DNA from: Acidobacteria bacterium UBA2994
Lineage (GTDB): Bacteria; Acidobacteriota; Vicinamibacteria; Vicinamibacterales; UBA8438
Direction of reading: 5' to 3'
DNA length: 42,022 nucleotides
NCBI GenBank assembly: GCA_002346545.1
Contig: DEAA01000035.1
Span: forward strand, 90,736 to 132,757
Shown here: in pieces, positions 24,464 through 33,036 of the stretch
Layout: each line of letters starts with the position of its first letter
Numbering within the stretch: position 1 is the stretch's first letter
Notes under the pieces: model-generated
The model's input: only the letters and a program-made list of their open reading frames with translations
The model's database searches: none
Told to the model about the DNA's origin: nothing
Made by a program: the position numbers and the translations under genes

Positions 24464-27400
24464 GCGTCCCGGGTCACCTTCTTCAGGTACGTCACCGCTG
24501 GTCGGGTGTTGAACTCGGCCAGGGCGTGATACGCGCGATTGTCATTGCCGAGCTCGGTCACCCGGCTGGACGGGTCGTTCATGTCGCCGAACACGATCGC
24601 CTCGGCCGGGCAACTCTGCGCACAGGCGGGCGAGATGTCGCCGTCCCGGACCGGCCGTTCTTCGTCCTTGGCGGCTTCCTTCCCGTCGGCGATCCGCTGC
24701 ACGCAGAACGTGCACTTCTCCATGACGCCGTCGCTGCGGCCGGTCACGTCCGGGTTGAGCTGGAGGTTGAGCGGCGACTCGAATTCCGGCATGAACCAGT
24801 TGAACCGGCGCACCTTGTAGGGGCAGTTGTTCGCGCAGTACCGGGTGCCGACGCAGCGGTTGTAGACCTGCGCGTTCAAGCCTTCGTCGGTGTGGTAGGT
24901 GGCATACACCGGGCAGACCGTTTCGCACGGCGCGTGGTCGCACTGCTGACAGAGCATCGGGAGAAACCGGTTGTCCGGCCCCGACGATCCTTCCAGGGGC
25001 GGTTCCTCGAAGCGTTCGATCCGAAGCCACGACATGGTCCGGCCGCGGCGCATCCGATCGGCGCCCATGACCGGGATGTTGTTCTCGGAGTAGCAGGCGG
25101 CAACGCAGGCGTTGCAGCCGTTGCAGGCATCGAGGTCGATCGCCATGCCCCAGTGATGCACGGGATGCTCGTGCTCGGGGTACAGGCTAAAATGGTGCTC
25201 TTCCGGGTGGACCTCGCCGGCGTCGAGCGCCGTCTGCGAGGCCGATTGCGCCAGCTCGCGGTGTTCCTGGTCGAAGGTGCGCTGCAGCCGCGGGATCGGC
25301 CTGACGACGTCTCGCGTCGCGACGTCGACGCCCGTTCCGGTCCAGCGCGGTCCGCCGCCGGGCGCCGGAGCGGCGGCGAGAATCGTCATCGGACTGACGC
25401 CACGGTCGGTGGCGTAGCGGCCGAAGTTGGTGTGGCCCTGGCCGATGGCCATGGCGACCACGCCGTCGGCGAGATGCGGATTGAGGATGACGCTCGCATC
25501 GACCTGACCGTGGTCGGACTCGACCGACACCAGCTGGCCCTCGTCGGCGCCGAGGCCTTCGGCGGTGGCCGGGGTCATCTCGAGCCCGGTGCCCCAGGTG
25601 GTCTTGAGCAGCGGTTCAGGGATCTCCTGTAGCCAGGGCCTGTTGGCGCCACGTCCGTCAAAGAAGTGGAGGGACGGGTACGCCACCAGACGCAAGGCGC
25701 GAGAGGTGGACTCGGGAGACAGGCCCGAAAGTGGCGTCTCGAAGAGGGTCGGGTCGAGCTCGACCGGGTTCGAGGCGACCGGCGTCGTAACGCCGCCGCG
25801 ACGGAGCGCCGCTTCCCAGTATTCCTCGAAGTCGGGCGCCTCTGCCTCGGCTTCTTCGTCGTCGGGGTCCGACTCCGGTACCGGCATACGGGCTTCCCAC
25901 GCGTCCCGCAGATACCGGTAGAAGTCGCCCCGTGCCGGCAACGCCGGCGCGTTTTCGTCCTCGGCGTCGAGCGGACCGAGCGCTCGACCCACGTCGAGCA
26001 GCAGATCGCCAAGCGGCCGGGTGTCGAACACCGGTTGCATCACCGGCTGCATCAGTCCCCAGACGCCCTGGCGTGGGTGGCTGTCGCCCCAGGACTCCAG
26101 CGAGCTATGGGTCGGCAGCAGTAGATCCGCGAGCGCCGACGTTTCGTCGGGCAGCGTCGACAGGCTGACCACGTAGGGCACCGCCGCCAGGGCGCCGCCG
26201 AAGTCGGCTGCGGCCGGCATCGCGAACACGGGGTTGGTGTTGACGACGATGGCCAGCTCGATGTCGCCCGATCGCATCGCGTCGCCCAGCTCGACCATGT
26301 CGGCGTAGGTCGACGAACCCAGCGTGGAGGCGCGGTCGAAGTCGACCGTTTCCCCGATGTTGCCCGCCACGTAGTTCAGCAAGGTGATGGCCAGTTGTCC
26401 GTCCGCACCGGTCTCGCCCGAGGCGCCGACGCCGCCGCCAACCGCGAGGCTGCGTCCGGCGCCGGTGGCCGAATCCGAGAACTCGCGCGCGAGCTCGCGA
26501 ATGGTGTCGGCCGACAGACCGCTGGCGGCGGCCGCGCTTTCCGGCGTGGTCTCGGCGACGAGATCGCCGATCTGCGTCAGTGCCTCTGGGGCGATGCCCT
26601 GGGCGCGGTCTTCGGCCAGTATCGTCTGCACCATCGCGGCGGCGATCAGCCCCTCGGTGCCGGGCGTGACCGCATGCCAGGCGTCGGCGTTCGAGCCGGT
26701 CATCGAGAACCGCGACTCGATCTGGACGAACCGCGCCGCGTCGCCGCCGTCGAGCCGGCGGCGGTTGGCGTGCGCCTTGGCGTAGCCCACCGGCGAACCG
26801 AAGGTCTCCAGGAAATCAGTGCCGAAGGAGATGACCAGGTCCGGACGGCTGAAATCGTAGTGGGGGAGTTCCGCACGACCGAACAGCCGCTGATGCGCGT
26901 CGCGGACCGCCTCGTAGCCGAACGGTTCGTACTGCACCCAGCGGACGCCGCCAGCCACCGAGGCCCAGGTGTCGAGCAGCGAGGCCATCGTGCCGGTGAG
27001 GGGTGGGGTGATGAGCGCCACCCGATCTCCCTGACCGGCGTCCCGGAGCGCCTGCAGACGATCGACGAGCGCCTGCTGCCCCTCTTCCCAGGTTGTCGGC
27101 TCCAGGACGCTCTGACCCGCCGCCTCGTTGGTCACCCGGCGCGCCTGCGGTCCCGCAATCCGGTCGGGGTTGTAGTGTCCTTGCAGCGACGACTGGCCCC
27201 GGATGCACAGACCACCCTGATTGACGGGGTGCTCGGGGTTGCCCTCGATCTTGACCGCGCGACCCTCCCGGGTCCGCACCTGGATCCCGCACCCCGACGG
27301 GCACTCGCCGCAGACCGAGGCGTACCAGGTCGCGATCCCGGGGATGACGTCCTCGGGCGGCACCACCATGGGGATGATCTTTTCGGGCGGGACCGGCGAG

Positions 27401-27522
27401 CAGGCCGCTACCGCCGCGGCTGGTCCGGCACTGCCAAGGACCTTTAGGAACGTCCGCCGTTCGACGACCTCGATCAGACTGTCGTTGCCCTTGTTCAAGG
27501 GGTCCTTCCCCGCGCGGCCCAT
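24460..27522 (-). CDS. actB: Alternative complex III, molybdopterin-like/iron-sulfur subunit ActB
   Basis: A 1020-residue exported protein. A Tat signal (ERRTFLKVLG) is followed by VAACSP, which fits a lipobox, so it may be a Tat-exported lipoprotein. Next comes a molybdopterin-oxidoreductase-like domain that in ActB proteins carries no molybdenum; its N-terminal cysteines are in CGECPSGCG and GLCIRGQ. The C-terminal ferredoxin-like domain (about 800-1000) has four cysteine clusters: CNGCNACVAAC, CQQCDHAPCETVCP, CVGTRYCANNCP and CTFCVQRI with CAQSCP. It passes electrons between the quinol site and the haem subunits. ATG 27522 was chosen because AGGA lies upstream and further open sequence runs into actA. 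Confidence 0.93.
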   Translation of the reverse strand: MGRAGKDPLNKGNDSLIEVVERRTFLKVLGSAGPAAAVAACSPVPPEKIIPMVVPPEDVIPGIATWYASVCGECPSGCGIQVRTREGRAVKIEGNPEHPVNQGGLCIRGQSSLQGHYNPDRIAGPQARRVTNEAAGQSVLEPTTWEEGQQALVDRLQALRDAGQGDRVALITPPLTGTMASLLDTWASVAGGVRWVQYEPFGYEAVRDAHQRLFGRAELPHYDFSRPDLVISFGTDFLETFGSPVGYAKAHANRRRLDGGDAARFVQIESRFSMTGSNADAWHAVTPGTEGLIAAAMVQTILAEDRAQGIAPEALTQIGDLVAETTPESAAAASGLSADTIRELAREFSDSATGAGRSLAVGGGVGASGETGADGQLAITLLNYVAGNIGETVDFDRASTLGSSTYADMVELGDAMRSGDIELAIVVNTNPVFAMPAAADFGGALAAVPYVVSLSTLPDETSALADLLLPTHSSLESWGDSHPRQGVWGLMQPVMQPVFDTRPLGDLLLDVGRALGPLDAEDENAPALPARGDFYRYLRDAWEARMPVPESDPDDEEAEAEAPDFEEYWEAALRRGGVTTPVASNPVELDPTLFETPLSGLSPESTSRALRLVAYPSLHFFDGRGANRPWLQEIPEPLLKTTWGTGLEMTPATAEGLGADEGQLVSVESDHGQVDASVILNPHLADGVVAMAIGQGHTNFGRYATDRGVSPMTILAAAPAPGGGPRWTGTGVDVATRDVVRPIPRLQRTFDQEHRELAQSASQTALDAGEVHPEEHHFSLYPEHEHPVHHWGMAIDLDACNGCNACVAACYSENNIPVMGADRMRRGRTMSWLRIERFEEPPLEGSSGPDNRFLPMLCQQCDHAPCETVCPVYATYHTDEGLNAQVYNRCVGTRYCANNCPYKVRRFNWFMPEFESPLNLQLNPDVTGRSDGVMEKCTFCVQRIADGKEAAKDEERPVRDGDISPACAQSCPAEAIVFGDMNDPSSRVTELGNDNRAYHALAEFNTRPAVTYLKKVTRDA

Positions 27523-27565
27523 CCGCGCATCCTGATGTCGTGCACCCAACCGGTCGGTCGACAGG

Positions 27566-28132
27566 TCAGTAGTGGCACACCAGGCAATCCTTGTTGGCGT
27601 CTTGCTCTTCGTGACAGGTGACGCACCAGCCCATACTGAGCGATTCGACCTGCACCGCCGCCTCCATCGACCCCACGTCGCCATGGCAGTCGGCGCAGTT
27701 CACGCCGGCGCGGATATGGGGTTTGTGTGAGAACCGCACATAGTCCGGGAGGTTGTGTACCCGCACCCAAGGGATCGGTTCCTCGTTCTCCCAGTAGTCG
27801 AGGACCTTGAGGATCTCTGGTTCTTCGTTCAGCACAACCTCGTGACAGCCAGCGCACGTCTGCACCGGCGGGATCCCGGCGACCGGTCCTCGCCGTGCGT
27901 AGGCGTGACAGAACTGGCACTCGATGCCTATCTCGGTGACGTGGTGCTCGTGACTGAAGGCGATCGGTTGCTCGGTGGCATCGGCCACCGTTTCGGTCTC
28001 GGCGCTGGGCGGCTCCTCCGGTGCTTCCGGCTGCGCCCCGAGCATTACATAGGCGCCGCCGCCCAGCCAGATGGCAAGGGCGGACAGTAGGGCCATGAGG
28101 GCCGGTCGTGTACTCCTGGACTGCGGGTTCAT
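27566..28132 (-). CDS. actA: Alternative complex III, pentahaem cytochrome c subunit ActA
   Basis: A 188-residue periplasmic cytochrome held by one N-terminal helix (about 12-32). It has five CxxCH sites: CQFCH, CAGCH, CADCH, CVTCH and CLVCH, the count expected for ActA. Extra histidines (SHEHH, FSHKPH) are likely axial ligands. It is the first gene of the act operon and reads away from the propeller-cytochrome gene at 28363, with 230 bases between them for two promoters. It exposes haems to soluble periplasmic redox partners. Confidence 0.93.
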   Translation of the reverse strand: MNPQSRSTRPALMALLSALAIWLGGGAYVMLGAQPEAPEEPPSAETETVADATEQPIAFSHEHHVTEIGIECQFCHAYARRGPVAGIPPVQTCAGCHEVVLNEEPEILKVLDYWENEEPIPWVRVHNLPDYVRFSHKPHIRAGVNCADCHGDVGSMEAAVQVESLSMGWCVTCHEEQDANKDCLVCHY

Positions 28133-28269
28133 GACGGAAATTCGTCGTTCCTACAGGGCGGCGTCAGTGCTGTGCCGTGGACAAAGGCGGGCATCAAGAG
28201 TGCAAACAAGCCCAAGATCATACAGGTCAGAATCCGCCGCGCCAAGCACTAGAACGATGCTCCGGGGCG

Positions 28270-28299
28270 TTGACCCCCCTCCCGAGCCTCAGGTACAGT
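28270..28299 (+). promoter_or_regulatory. Possible sigma70-type promoter for the propeller-cytochrome gene
   Basis: TTGACC (28270-28275) and TACAGT (28294-28299) are 18 bases apart, a fair match to -35 and -10 elements. Transcription would start near 28306, giving a leader of about 57 bases with a GGAGGAGAGG and AAGGA region ahead of the ATG at 28363. It is placed in the divergent interval shared with actA. Sequence match only. Confidence 0.4.
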
Positions 28300-28362
28300 G
28301 TACGCGGGTACCGCATCCATAGACCGGGTCAAGTGCGTCCCGGAGGAGAGGATATAAGGAAT

Positions 28363-30564
28363 ATGCGCACCGCAATCCGCCAGCGTTATTCGCTCGTGCC
28401 GATGCTCGTGCTGGTGCTCGGTGTCGCCATTTGGACCGCAACCGCGTCCGCTCGTCAGGGCGCGTCGATGTCCGATGGCGTAATCGCCGGGGCCGTGGCC
28501 AGCGACAACGGGCCTGAGGCTGGGGTCTGGGTCATCGCCGAGACCGAAGAGCTCGAGACTAAGTTCGTCAAGATCGTCGTGACCGACGACCGGGGACGAT
28601 TCGTGTTGCCCGAGATGCCGGAGGCCACCTACGACGTGTGGGTGCGTGGCTACGGGCTCGTCGACTCCGAGAAGGTCCAGCTGACTACCGGGGCCGAAGG
28701 GGTCGAGCTGACCGCCGTCATCGCGCCTGACGCGCGGGCGGCGGCACAGGTCTATCCGGGCAACTACTGGTATTCGCTGCTCGAGCCGCCGCCGGCCTCC
28801 GAGTTCCCGGGTACCGGTAACGGTGGCAACGGCATCAACCCTGCCATGAGCAGGCAGTCGCACTTCGTGGACAACATGAAGCAGGGGTGCCAGCTGTGTC
28901 ATCAGCTCGGGAACGAGGCGACCCGTGTCGTGCAGGAGCGCGACCAGTTCGACTCGACCGTAGCCGCCTGGGACCACCGCGTCCAGACCGGGCAGCGCGG
29001 TAATCAGATGAGTAACGCTATGAATCGGTTCGGGCGTGAGCCTGCGCTCGAGATGTTCGCGGACTGGACCGACCGTATCGCCGCGGGTGAGGTTCCGGAG
29101 GCGCCGCCTCGGCCGGCAGGCGCAGAGCGGAACGTTGTGGTGACGTTGTGGGACTGGGGCCAGGACACGTCCTTCATCCACGATGAGATCGTCACCGACA
29201 AGCGCGACCCGCGGCTCAATGGGGACGGGCCGGTCTACGGCGTCTCGGCGGGGCACGGCACCATCACGATGGTGGACCCGGTGGCCAATACGGCGACCGA
29301 ACTTACCATTCCGGTGCGTCCCGACCCCGAGGTCATGCCCACCCGTTTCCCGGACGTGATCACGCCGTCGTACTACTGGGGCGATCAGGAGCTCTGGGGT
29401 GTGGGTGCGAATGAGCGTTCTGATCCGCACAATCCGATGATGGACCACCAGGGCCGTCTCTGGATGACCTCGACGATCCGTCCCTTCCAGAACGACGACT
29501 GGTGCCGCGAGGGGTCAGACAATCCGTACGCCCAGTACTACTCCGTCGGTCGTTCCGGCCGTCACGCATCCTATTACGACCCGGAGCGCGAGCGGTTCGT
29601 GCTGGTGGACACTTGCTACGGAACACACCACCTGCAGTTCGGTGAGGACGAGGAGCACACCCTCTGGTTCAGCGGCGACGGCAACGTCGTGGGCTGGCTG
29701 AACACGGAGCTGTACGATGAGACTGGCGACGAGCGATTCTCTCAGGGCTGGTGCCCGACCGTGCTCGACACCAACGGGGACGGTGTGATCACCAAGCCGT
29801 GGAACGAGCCGCGGGAAGAGAACCCAGACCCGTCACTGGATAGTCGGGTGGCCGGATTCGGCTACGGCATCATCGCGCACCCGACTGACCACGCCGCGTG
29901 GATCAGTAGGACTGGACCGTTCCCAGGGGCGATTGTCAGGCTTGACCGAGGGGATAGTCCGCCCGAGACCTGTATCGCCGAGATGTATCAGCCGCCATCC
30001 ATCGAGAACGGGGACCTCGGGTCGATGGAGACCGGGTTCTCGCCTCGCGGCATCGACGTGGATCGCGACGGCATCATCTGGGCCGCTCTTTCAGGCAGCA
30101 GCCACATGGCCAGCTTCGACCGCAGCAAGTGCGCGGTGACGAACGGGCCGACCGCAACCGGTCAGCACTGCCCAGAGGGATGGACTCTCTACCCGATGCC
30201 GGGTCCGAAGATGCGTGGCGTGGAAGGCAATGTCGGTGCCGATTTCCACTACTACAGCTGGGTTGATCAGTACAACACTCTTGGGATGGGCGAGAACATC
30301 CCGATTGCCAACGGGTCGACGTCGGACTCGCTGCTGGCTCTCGACCCAGACACCGGCGAGTGGCTGGTCCTGCGGGTGCCGTATCCGATGGCGTTCTACT
30401 CCCGCGGTCTCGACGGTCGTATCGACGACCCAGACGCTGGATGGAAGGGCCGTGGGCTCTGGGCCAACTACGGTTCGAACTATATCTGGCACACCGAAGG
30501 CGGCAAGGGCACGAAGAGCAAGATCGTGCACTTCCAGCTCCGGCCAGATCCGCTGGCCCGCTAG
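28363..30564 (+). CDS. Secreted monohaem protein, paralogue of the gene at 3479
   Basis: A 733-residue exported protein built like the one at 3479. It has a signal peptide (about 1-31, ending TASARQG), a carboxypeptidase-regulatory-like domain (GVWVIAETEEL, YDVWVRGYGLVDS), a haem c motif CQLCH near residue 178, then a propeller-like region. Shared blocks include QFDST-AAWDHR, NAMNRFGR, CFGTHH or CYGTHH, SQGWCPTV, the acidic loop DTNGDGVI, DVDRDGIIW and DPDAGWKGRGLW. Similarity runs end to end, so the two are true paralogues. It is divergent from actA, suggesting shared control or a redox link to alternative complex III; that link is inference. A strong terminator follows. Function unknown. 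Confidence 0.82.
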   Translation: MRTAIRQRYSLVPMLVLVLGVAIWTATASARQGASMSDGVIAGAVASDNGPEAGVWVIAETEELETKFVKIVVTDDRGRFVLPEMPEATYDVWVRGYGLVDSEKVQLTTGAEGVELTAVIAPDARAAAQVYPGNYWYSLLEPPPASEFPGTGNGGNGINPAMSRQSHFVDNMKQGCQLCHQLGNEATRVVQERDQFDSTVAAWDHRVQTGQRGNQMSNAMNRFGREPALEMFADWTDRIAAGEVPEAPPRPAGAERNVVVTLWDWGQDTSFIHDEIVTDKRDPRLNGDGPVYGVSAGHGTITMVDPVANTATELTIPVRPDPEVMPTRFPDVITPSYYWGDQELWGVGANERSDPHNPMMDHQGRLWMTSTIRPFQNDDWCREGSDNPYAQYYSVGRSGRHASYYDPERERFVLVDTCYGTHHLQFGEDEEHTLWFSGDGNVVGWLNTELYDETGDERFSQGWCPTVLDTNGDGVITKPWNEPREENPDPSLDSRVAGFGYGIIAHPTDHAAWISRTGPFPGAIVRLDRGDSPPETCIAEMYQPPSIENGDLGSMETGFSPRGIDVDRDGIIWAALSGSSHMASFDRSKCAVTNGPTATGQHCPEGWTLYPMPGPKMRGVEGNVGADFHYYSWVDQYNTLGMGENIPIANGSTSDSLLALDPDTGEWLVLRVPYPMAFYSRGLDGRIDDPDAGWKGRGLWANYGSNYIWHTEGGKGTKSKIVHFQLRPDPLAR

Positions 30565-30609
30565 GCCAACCGAACCACCGGTCCATCCCCCGTGGATGGA
30601 CAAAGTCTT

Positions 30610-30647
30610 GGGCGTCGGGGACTTGGTCTCCGGCGCCCATTCCTTTT
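30610..30647 (+). terminator. Strong intrinsic terminator, possibly bidirectional
   Basis: A 12-pair stem (30610-30621 with 30627-30638, two G-U pairs, loop CTTGG) is followed by ATTCCTTTT. It lies 45 bases after the stop of the propeller-cytochrome gene. The convergent gene on the other strand ends at 30646, inside the tail, so the same stem may also stop that transcript. A second small hairpin, CATTCC/GGAATG (30638-30655), overlaps the tail. Confidence 0.8.
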
Positions 30648-31266
30648 AGGGAATGAGGTGGATCAGGCGGGTGCGGCCGGCCGGTACTTCGACCGCCTCG
30701 CGGGTTAGTTCCCGCGCGCCGTGGCGCGCTCTCAGGTCATAGTGTCCGGCGGGCAGAATGAAAAGGCGCAGATCTTCGGACTCGACCGGTTCGAATCCGG
30801 ATCGTCCTTCGCCTTCGGTCAGGAAGGCGCCGACATGCCAGGGCCGTCCGTTATCCAGCCATTCCGCCGGTGGACGGACCAGCAGTGCGCCGAAAACCGC
30901 TTGGAGGTTCAGCACCTCCAGGTGCCCGGCTAACTCATCCGGATAGTGCTGAATCCAGAGATGCTTGTACCATTTGACGCTGGCTGTGTCGTCGATCCCG
31001 TCCATGGTGATCTGCAGGTCGTATATGCCCGGCTGCAGTTCGAGCGAGTGGGATTCACTCGCGAAGGTGGCCACCAGCGCCGACGTACGGTCGTCAGTGA
31101 CGTAGGCGGTGACCTCGCTGTCGGCGGTGACCTCGTCGACGCCGTCGAATACCCGTACCTGCAGGGTCACCGCCGGGGGCTGGGCGCGCGTCGAGGCGAC
31201 AGAGAGCAGCGCCAGCGTCGCTAGGGCACAGAGGCACATACAGGAGCGTTTGGCCAGCTGGGGCAT
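30646..31266 (-). CDS. Secreted protein of unknown function
   Basis: A 206-residue protein with a signal peptide (about 1-29, LLSVASTRAQ). The remainder is rich in beta strand, with two repeat-like halves: LELQPGIYDLQITMDG and FILPAGHYDLRARHG. Each resembles a PEGA or carboxypeptidase-regulatory-like sandwich of the type L-x-P-G-x-Y-D-L-x-x. Between them lies VKWYKHLWIQHYPDELAGH, which I do not recognise as a catalytic motif. It may be a cell-envelope adhesion or structural protein. The start at 31266 is chosen for the signal peptide; the frame is open 14 codons further. It converges on the propeller-cytochrome gene and shares its terminator region. Confidence 0.7.
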   Translation of the reverse strand: MPQLAKRSCMCLCALATLALLSVASTRAQPPAVTLQVRVFDGVDEVTADSEVTAYVTDDRTSALVATFASESHSLELQPGIYDLQITMDGIDDTASVKWYKHLWIQHYPDELAGHLEVLNLQAVFGALLVRPPAEWLDNGRPWHVGAFLTEGEGRSGFEPVESEDLRLFILPAGHYDLRARHGARELTREAVEVPAGRTRLIHLIP

Positions 31267-31331
31267 CGGTAGATCGGCATGGTATCGGAGGGGCGTCAGG
31301 CTGACCACCCGGTAATGGGGATTTTCCCGGC

Positions 31332-31369
31332 GGAGCCATCGTCAAGTACGGGGAGCCATCGCTAAGTAC
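31332..31369 (+). repeat. Imperfect 18-base direct repeat, 20-base period
   Basis: GGAGCCATCGTCAAGTAC (31332-31349) and GGAGCCATCGCTAAGTAC (31352-31369) differ only by a TC/CT swap and are spaced 20 bases start to start, close to two helical turns. They end 24 bases before the ATG of the gene at 31394, in the divergent interval with the gene at 31266. This could be a tandem operator. Confidence 0.7.
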
Positions 31370-31393
31370 TAAGGAGAGGCTGGATAGCCGATC

Positions 31394-32071
31394 ATGGACG
31401 TCTTTCTGGTGCCGGGCGGAGAAGGCCGCTACGAGCTCTACTGCGAGCCACGAGAGGTAGAGCAGGCTGAACGTGGCGGGTTTGCCAGCCGGTTGCTCCG
31501 CCGGCTTCGTGAGCTGATGGCCTCCGAGCAGGCCGAGCGCGAGTCCGGCGCCCGGCTTTCCGAGGCGCAGACGGGGTGGGTGGCTCGGGCGAAGGCGAGT
31601 CTCATCCGCGGCCTGGCCGAGTGGGTGGCGGAGCAGCGGCTGCTGTGGCATCTGCGTCATCAGCAGACCGCGAGTTTGATCCACCCCGCCGACCTGCCTT
31701 CCAACCGAGCCTGGTCGATCGCAAACGGGATGTTGCAGCGGGACCAGGACCACCACCGCGTCTGGATGGTGGTCGACGGACTAGCGGTGCTGGTGTTCGG
31801 TCCACTGTTCTTCTTCGTGCCGGGCCCGAACCTTATTTCTTGGTACTTCGCCGGGAAGATGGGCGGTCACTGGCTGGCGTTTCGCGGCGCCCGGCGTGGG
31901 CTGACGGCGGTCGAGTGGTCAGTGCAGTCATCGGAGCCGCTCCGTGAAGTGCGCCAGGTGCTATCGTTGCCGCCGGCCGAACGCCAGGGGCGGCTACGCG
32001 CGATCGCCGACCAACTCCAGCTCGAACATCTGTCCAGGTTCGTTGAGCGCACCCTGCCCGAAAGTTGCTGA
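31394..32071 (+). CDS. Protein resembling the mitochondrial K+/H+ exchange-related family
   Basis: A 225-residue protein without a signal peptide. The N-terminal half is helical and charged. A hydrophobic segment (about 120-145, VVDGLAVLVFGPLFFFVPGPN) follows, then a basic end-region with GKMGGHWLAFRGARRG. The P-x-P-like turn VPGPN before W-Y-F and the G-H-W/F-A-x-x-G-A motif recall the family annotated as mitochondrial K+-H+ exchange-related, whose bacterial members are uncharacterised. The match is from memory of motif layout and is moderate. The Shine-Dalgarno is weak; an AAGGAG lies 17 bases upstream. Two direct repeats precede the gene. Confidence 0.5.
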   Translation: MDVFLVPGGEGRYELYCEPREVEQAERGGFASRLLRRLRELMASEQAERESGARLSEAQTGWVARAKASLIRGLAEWVAEQRLLWHLRHQQTASLIHPADLPSNRAWSIANGMLQRDQDHHRVWMVVDGLAVLVFGPLFFFVPGPNLISWYFAGKMGGHWLAFRGARRGLTAVEWSVQSSEPLREVRQVLSLPPAERQGRLRAIADQLQLEHLSRFVERTLPESC

Positions 32072-32182
32072 CCAACGCCGGGGGCGAGCGGTCAGCGTGC
32101 TACACTCACCGCGCAGTTCGCCCGGTTCGACCCGACTTTCAGCGGCTTCACGGCTCAACGACTCCAGAGCGTCACCGACGAG

Positions 32183-32995
32183 ATGCATCGAGATCGCGTG
32201 GTTCTCGTCCTGGCGGTCGTGCTGCTTTTCTGGCCAGGGCTGGCCTGGGCCCAGACGAGCAGCGCGGCATCGACGGCCCGCCAGACGGATCCCAAGCTAG
32301 GATTTCTGACCAACTATCGGTTTCATCTGAACGCCTTTGGCGTGGTCTCTGGCGAAGAGGACTTCGTCTGGGATACTGATTTCGGCGGCGATATCGACAT
32401 CTTCGACCTGGAGCACTTCCGGGGCAATCTTCTCTTGAACTACGAGGGGATCATCGGTGAGCAGATCCGGGCCATCGACCCCAACCAGGGCAACTATGTC
32501 ATCACCCTGTCGGCCTGGTGGCGCCCGATCAGCGAGCATCTGGAAGTCGGCGCGGTCTTCCATCACGTGTCACGGCATCTAACCGATCGTGATAAGGAAC
32601 TCGCCATCGCTTGGAACATGCTCGGGCTGCAATCCACCGCGGTAATGTCGTACTGGGGTTGGAATTTCGATTTCAGCTACCGCGCGATGGGTACCGTCCG
32701 CCGGTCCTTTGTCGATTACCTGGGTGAGTTTGGCGGGAGCGCCACCGCCTATCGACCGGTGCATCCCCGGGTGTCGCTGCTGTTGGGCGGCGAGGTGACG
32801 GTTGTCCCGGTCGACGTCGGCGACTTCGGAAGGGAGCGGCAGGTTGGCAGCCGGATCGAGATCGGGGCCCGGTTCCCCGGTCTGGCCGGCGCTGGCGAGG
32901 TGTTCCTCGCCCGCGAACGGCGCATCGACCAGGACCCTTTCGACCTCGAGCCGACGACCTTCACCATGCTCGGCTTCCGATTCCTAAGCCACTGA
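32183..32995 (+). CDS. Outer-membrane beta-barrel-like protein of unknown function
   Basis: A 270-residue protein with a clear signal peptide (about 1-23, LLFWPGLAWAQ). The mature part alternates hydrophobic and polar residues with many Tyr, Trp and Phe, for example GNYVITLSAWWRP, MSYWGWNFDFSYRAMG and RVSLLLGGEVTVVPV. It ends in FTMLGFRFLSH, consistent with strands of a small outer-membrane barrel of about ten to twelve strands. No family name comes to mind; DUF1207-type proteins are one possibility. It stands alone between the gene at 31394 and the M16 pair, 111 bases after the former. Confidence 0.7.
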   Translation: MHRDRVVLVLAVVLLFWPGLAWAQTSSAASTARQTDPKLGFLTNYRFHLNAFGVVSGEEDFVWDTDFGGDIDIFDLEHFRGNLLLNYEGIIGEQIRAIDPNQGNYVITLSAWWRPISEHLEVGAVFHHVSRHLTDRDKELAIAWNMLGLQSTAVMSYWGWNFDFSYRAMGTVRRSFVDYLGEFGGSATAYRPVHPRVSLLLGGEVTVVPVDVGDFGRERQVGSRIEIGARFPGLAGAGEVFLARERRIDQDPFDLEPTTFTMLGFRFLSH

Positions 32996-33036
32996 CTGCC
33001 GCGGTGCGACCGCACTCGCTGTGCCATAATTCGGCC

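Noticed and set aside
24526..27447. Long plus-strand open frames opposite actB
   Set aside because: They are antisense shadows of a well-supported 1020-residue protein and have no recognisable domains.
28249..29448. Long open frame on the minus strand opposite the haem propeller gene
   Set aside because: Composition is rich in Arg, His, Gly and Val, with no family resemblance, and it lies wholly antisense to a clearly coding gene. Long antisense frames are expected in GC-rich DNA.
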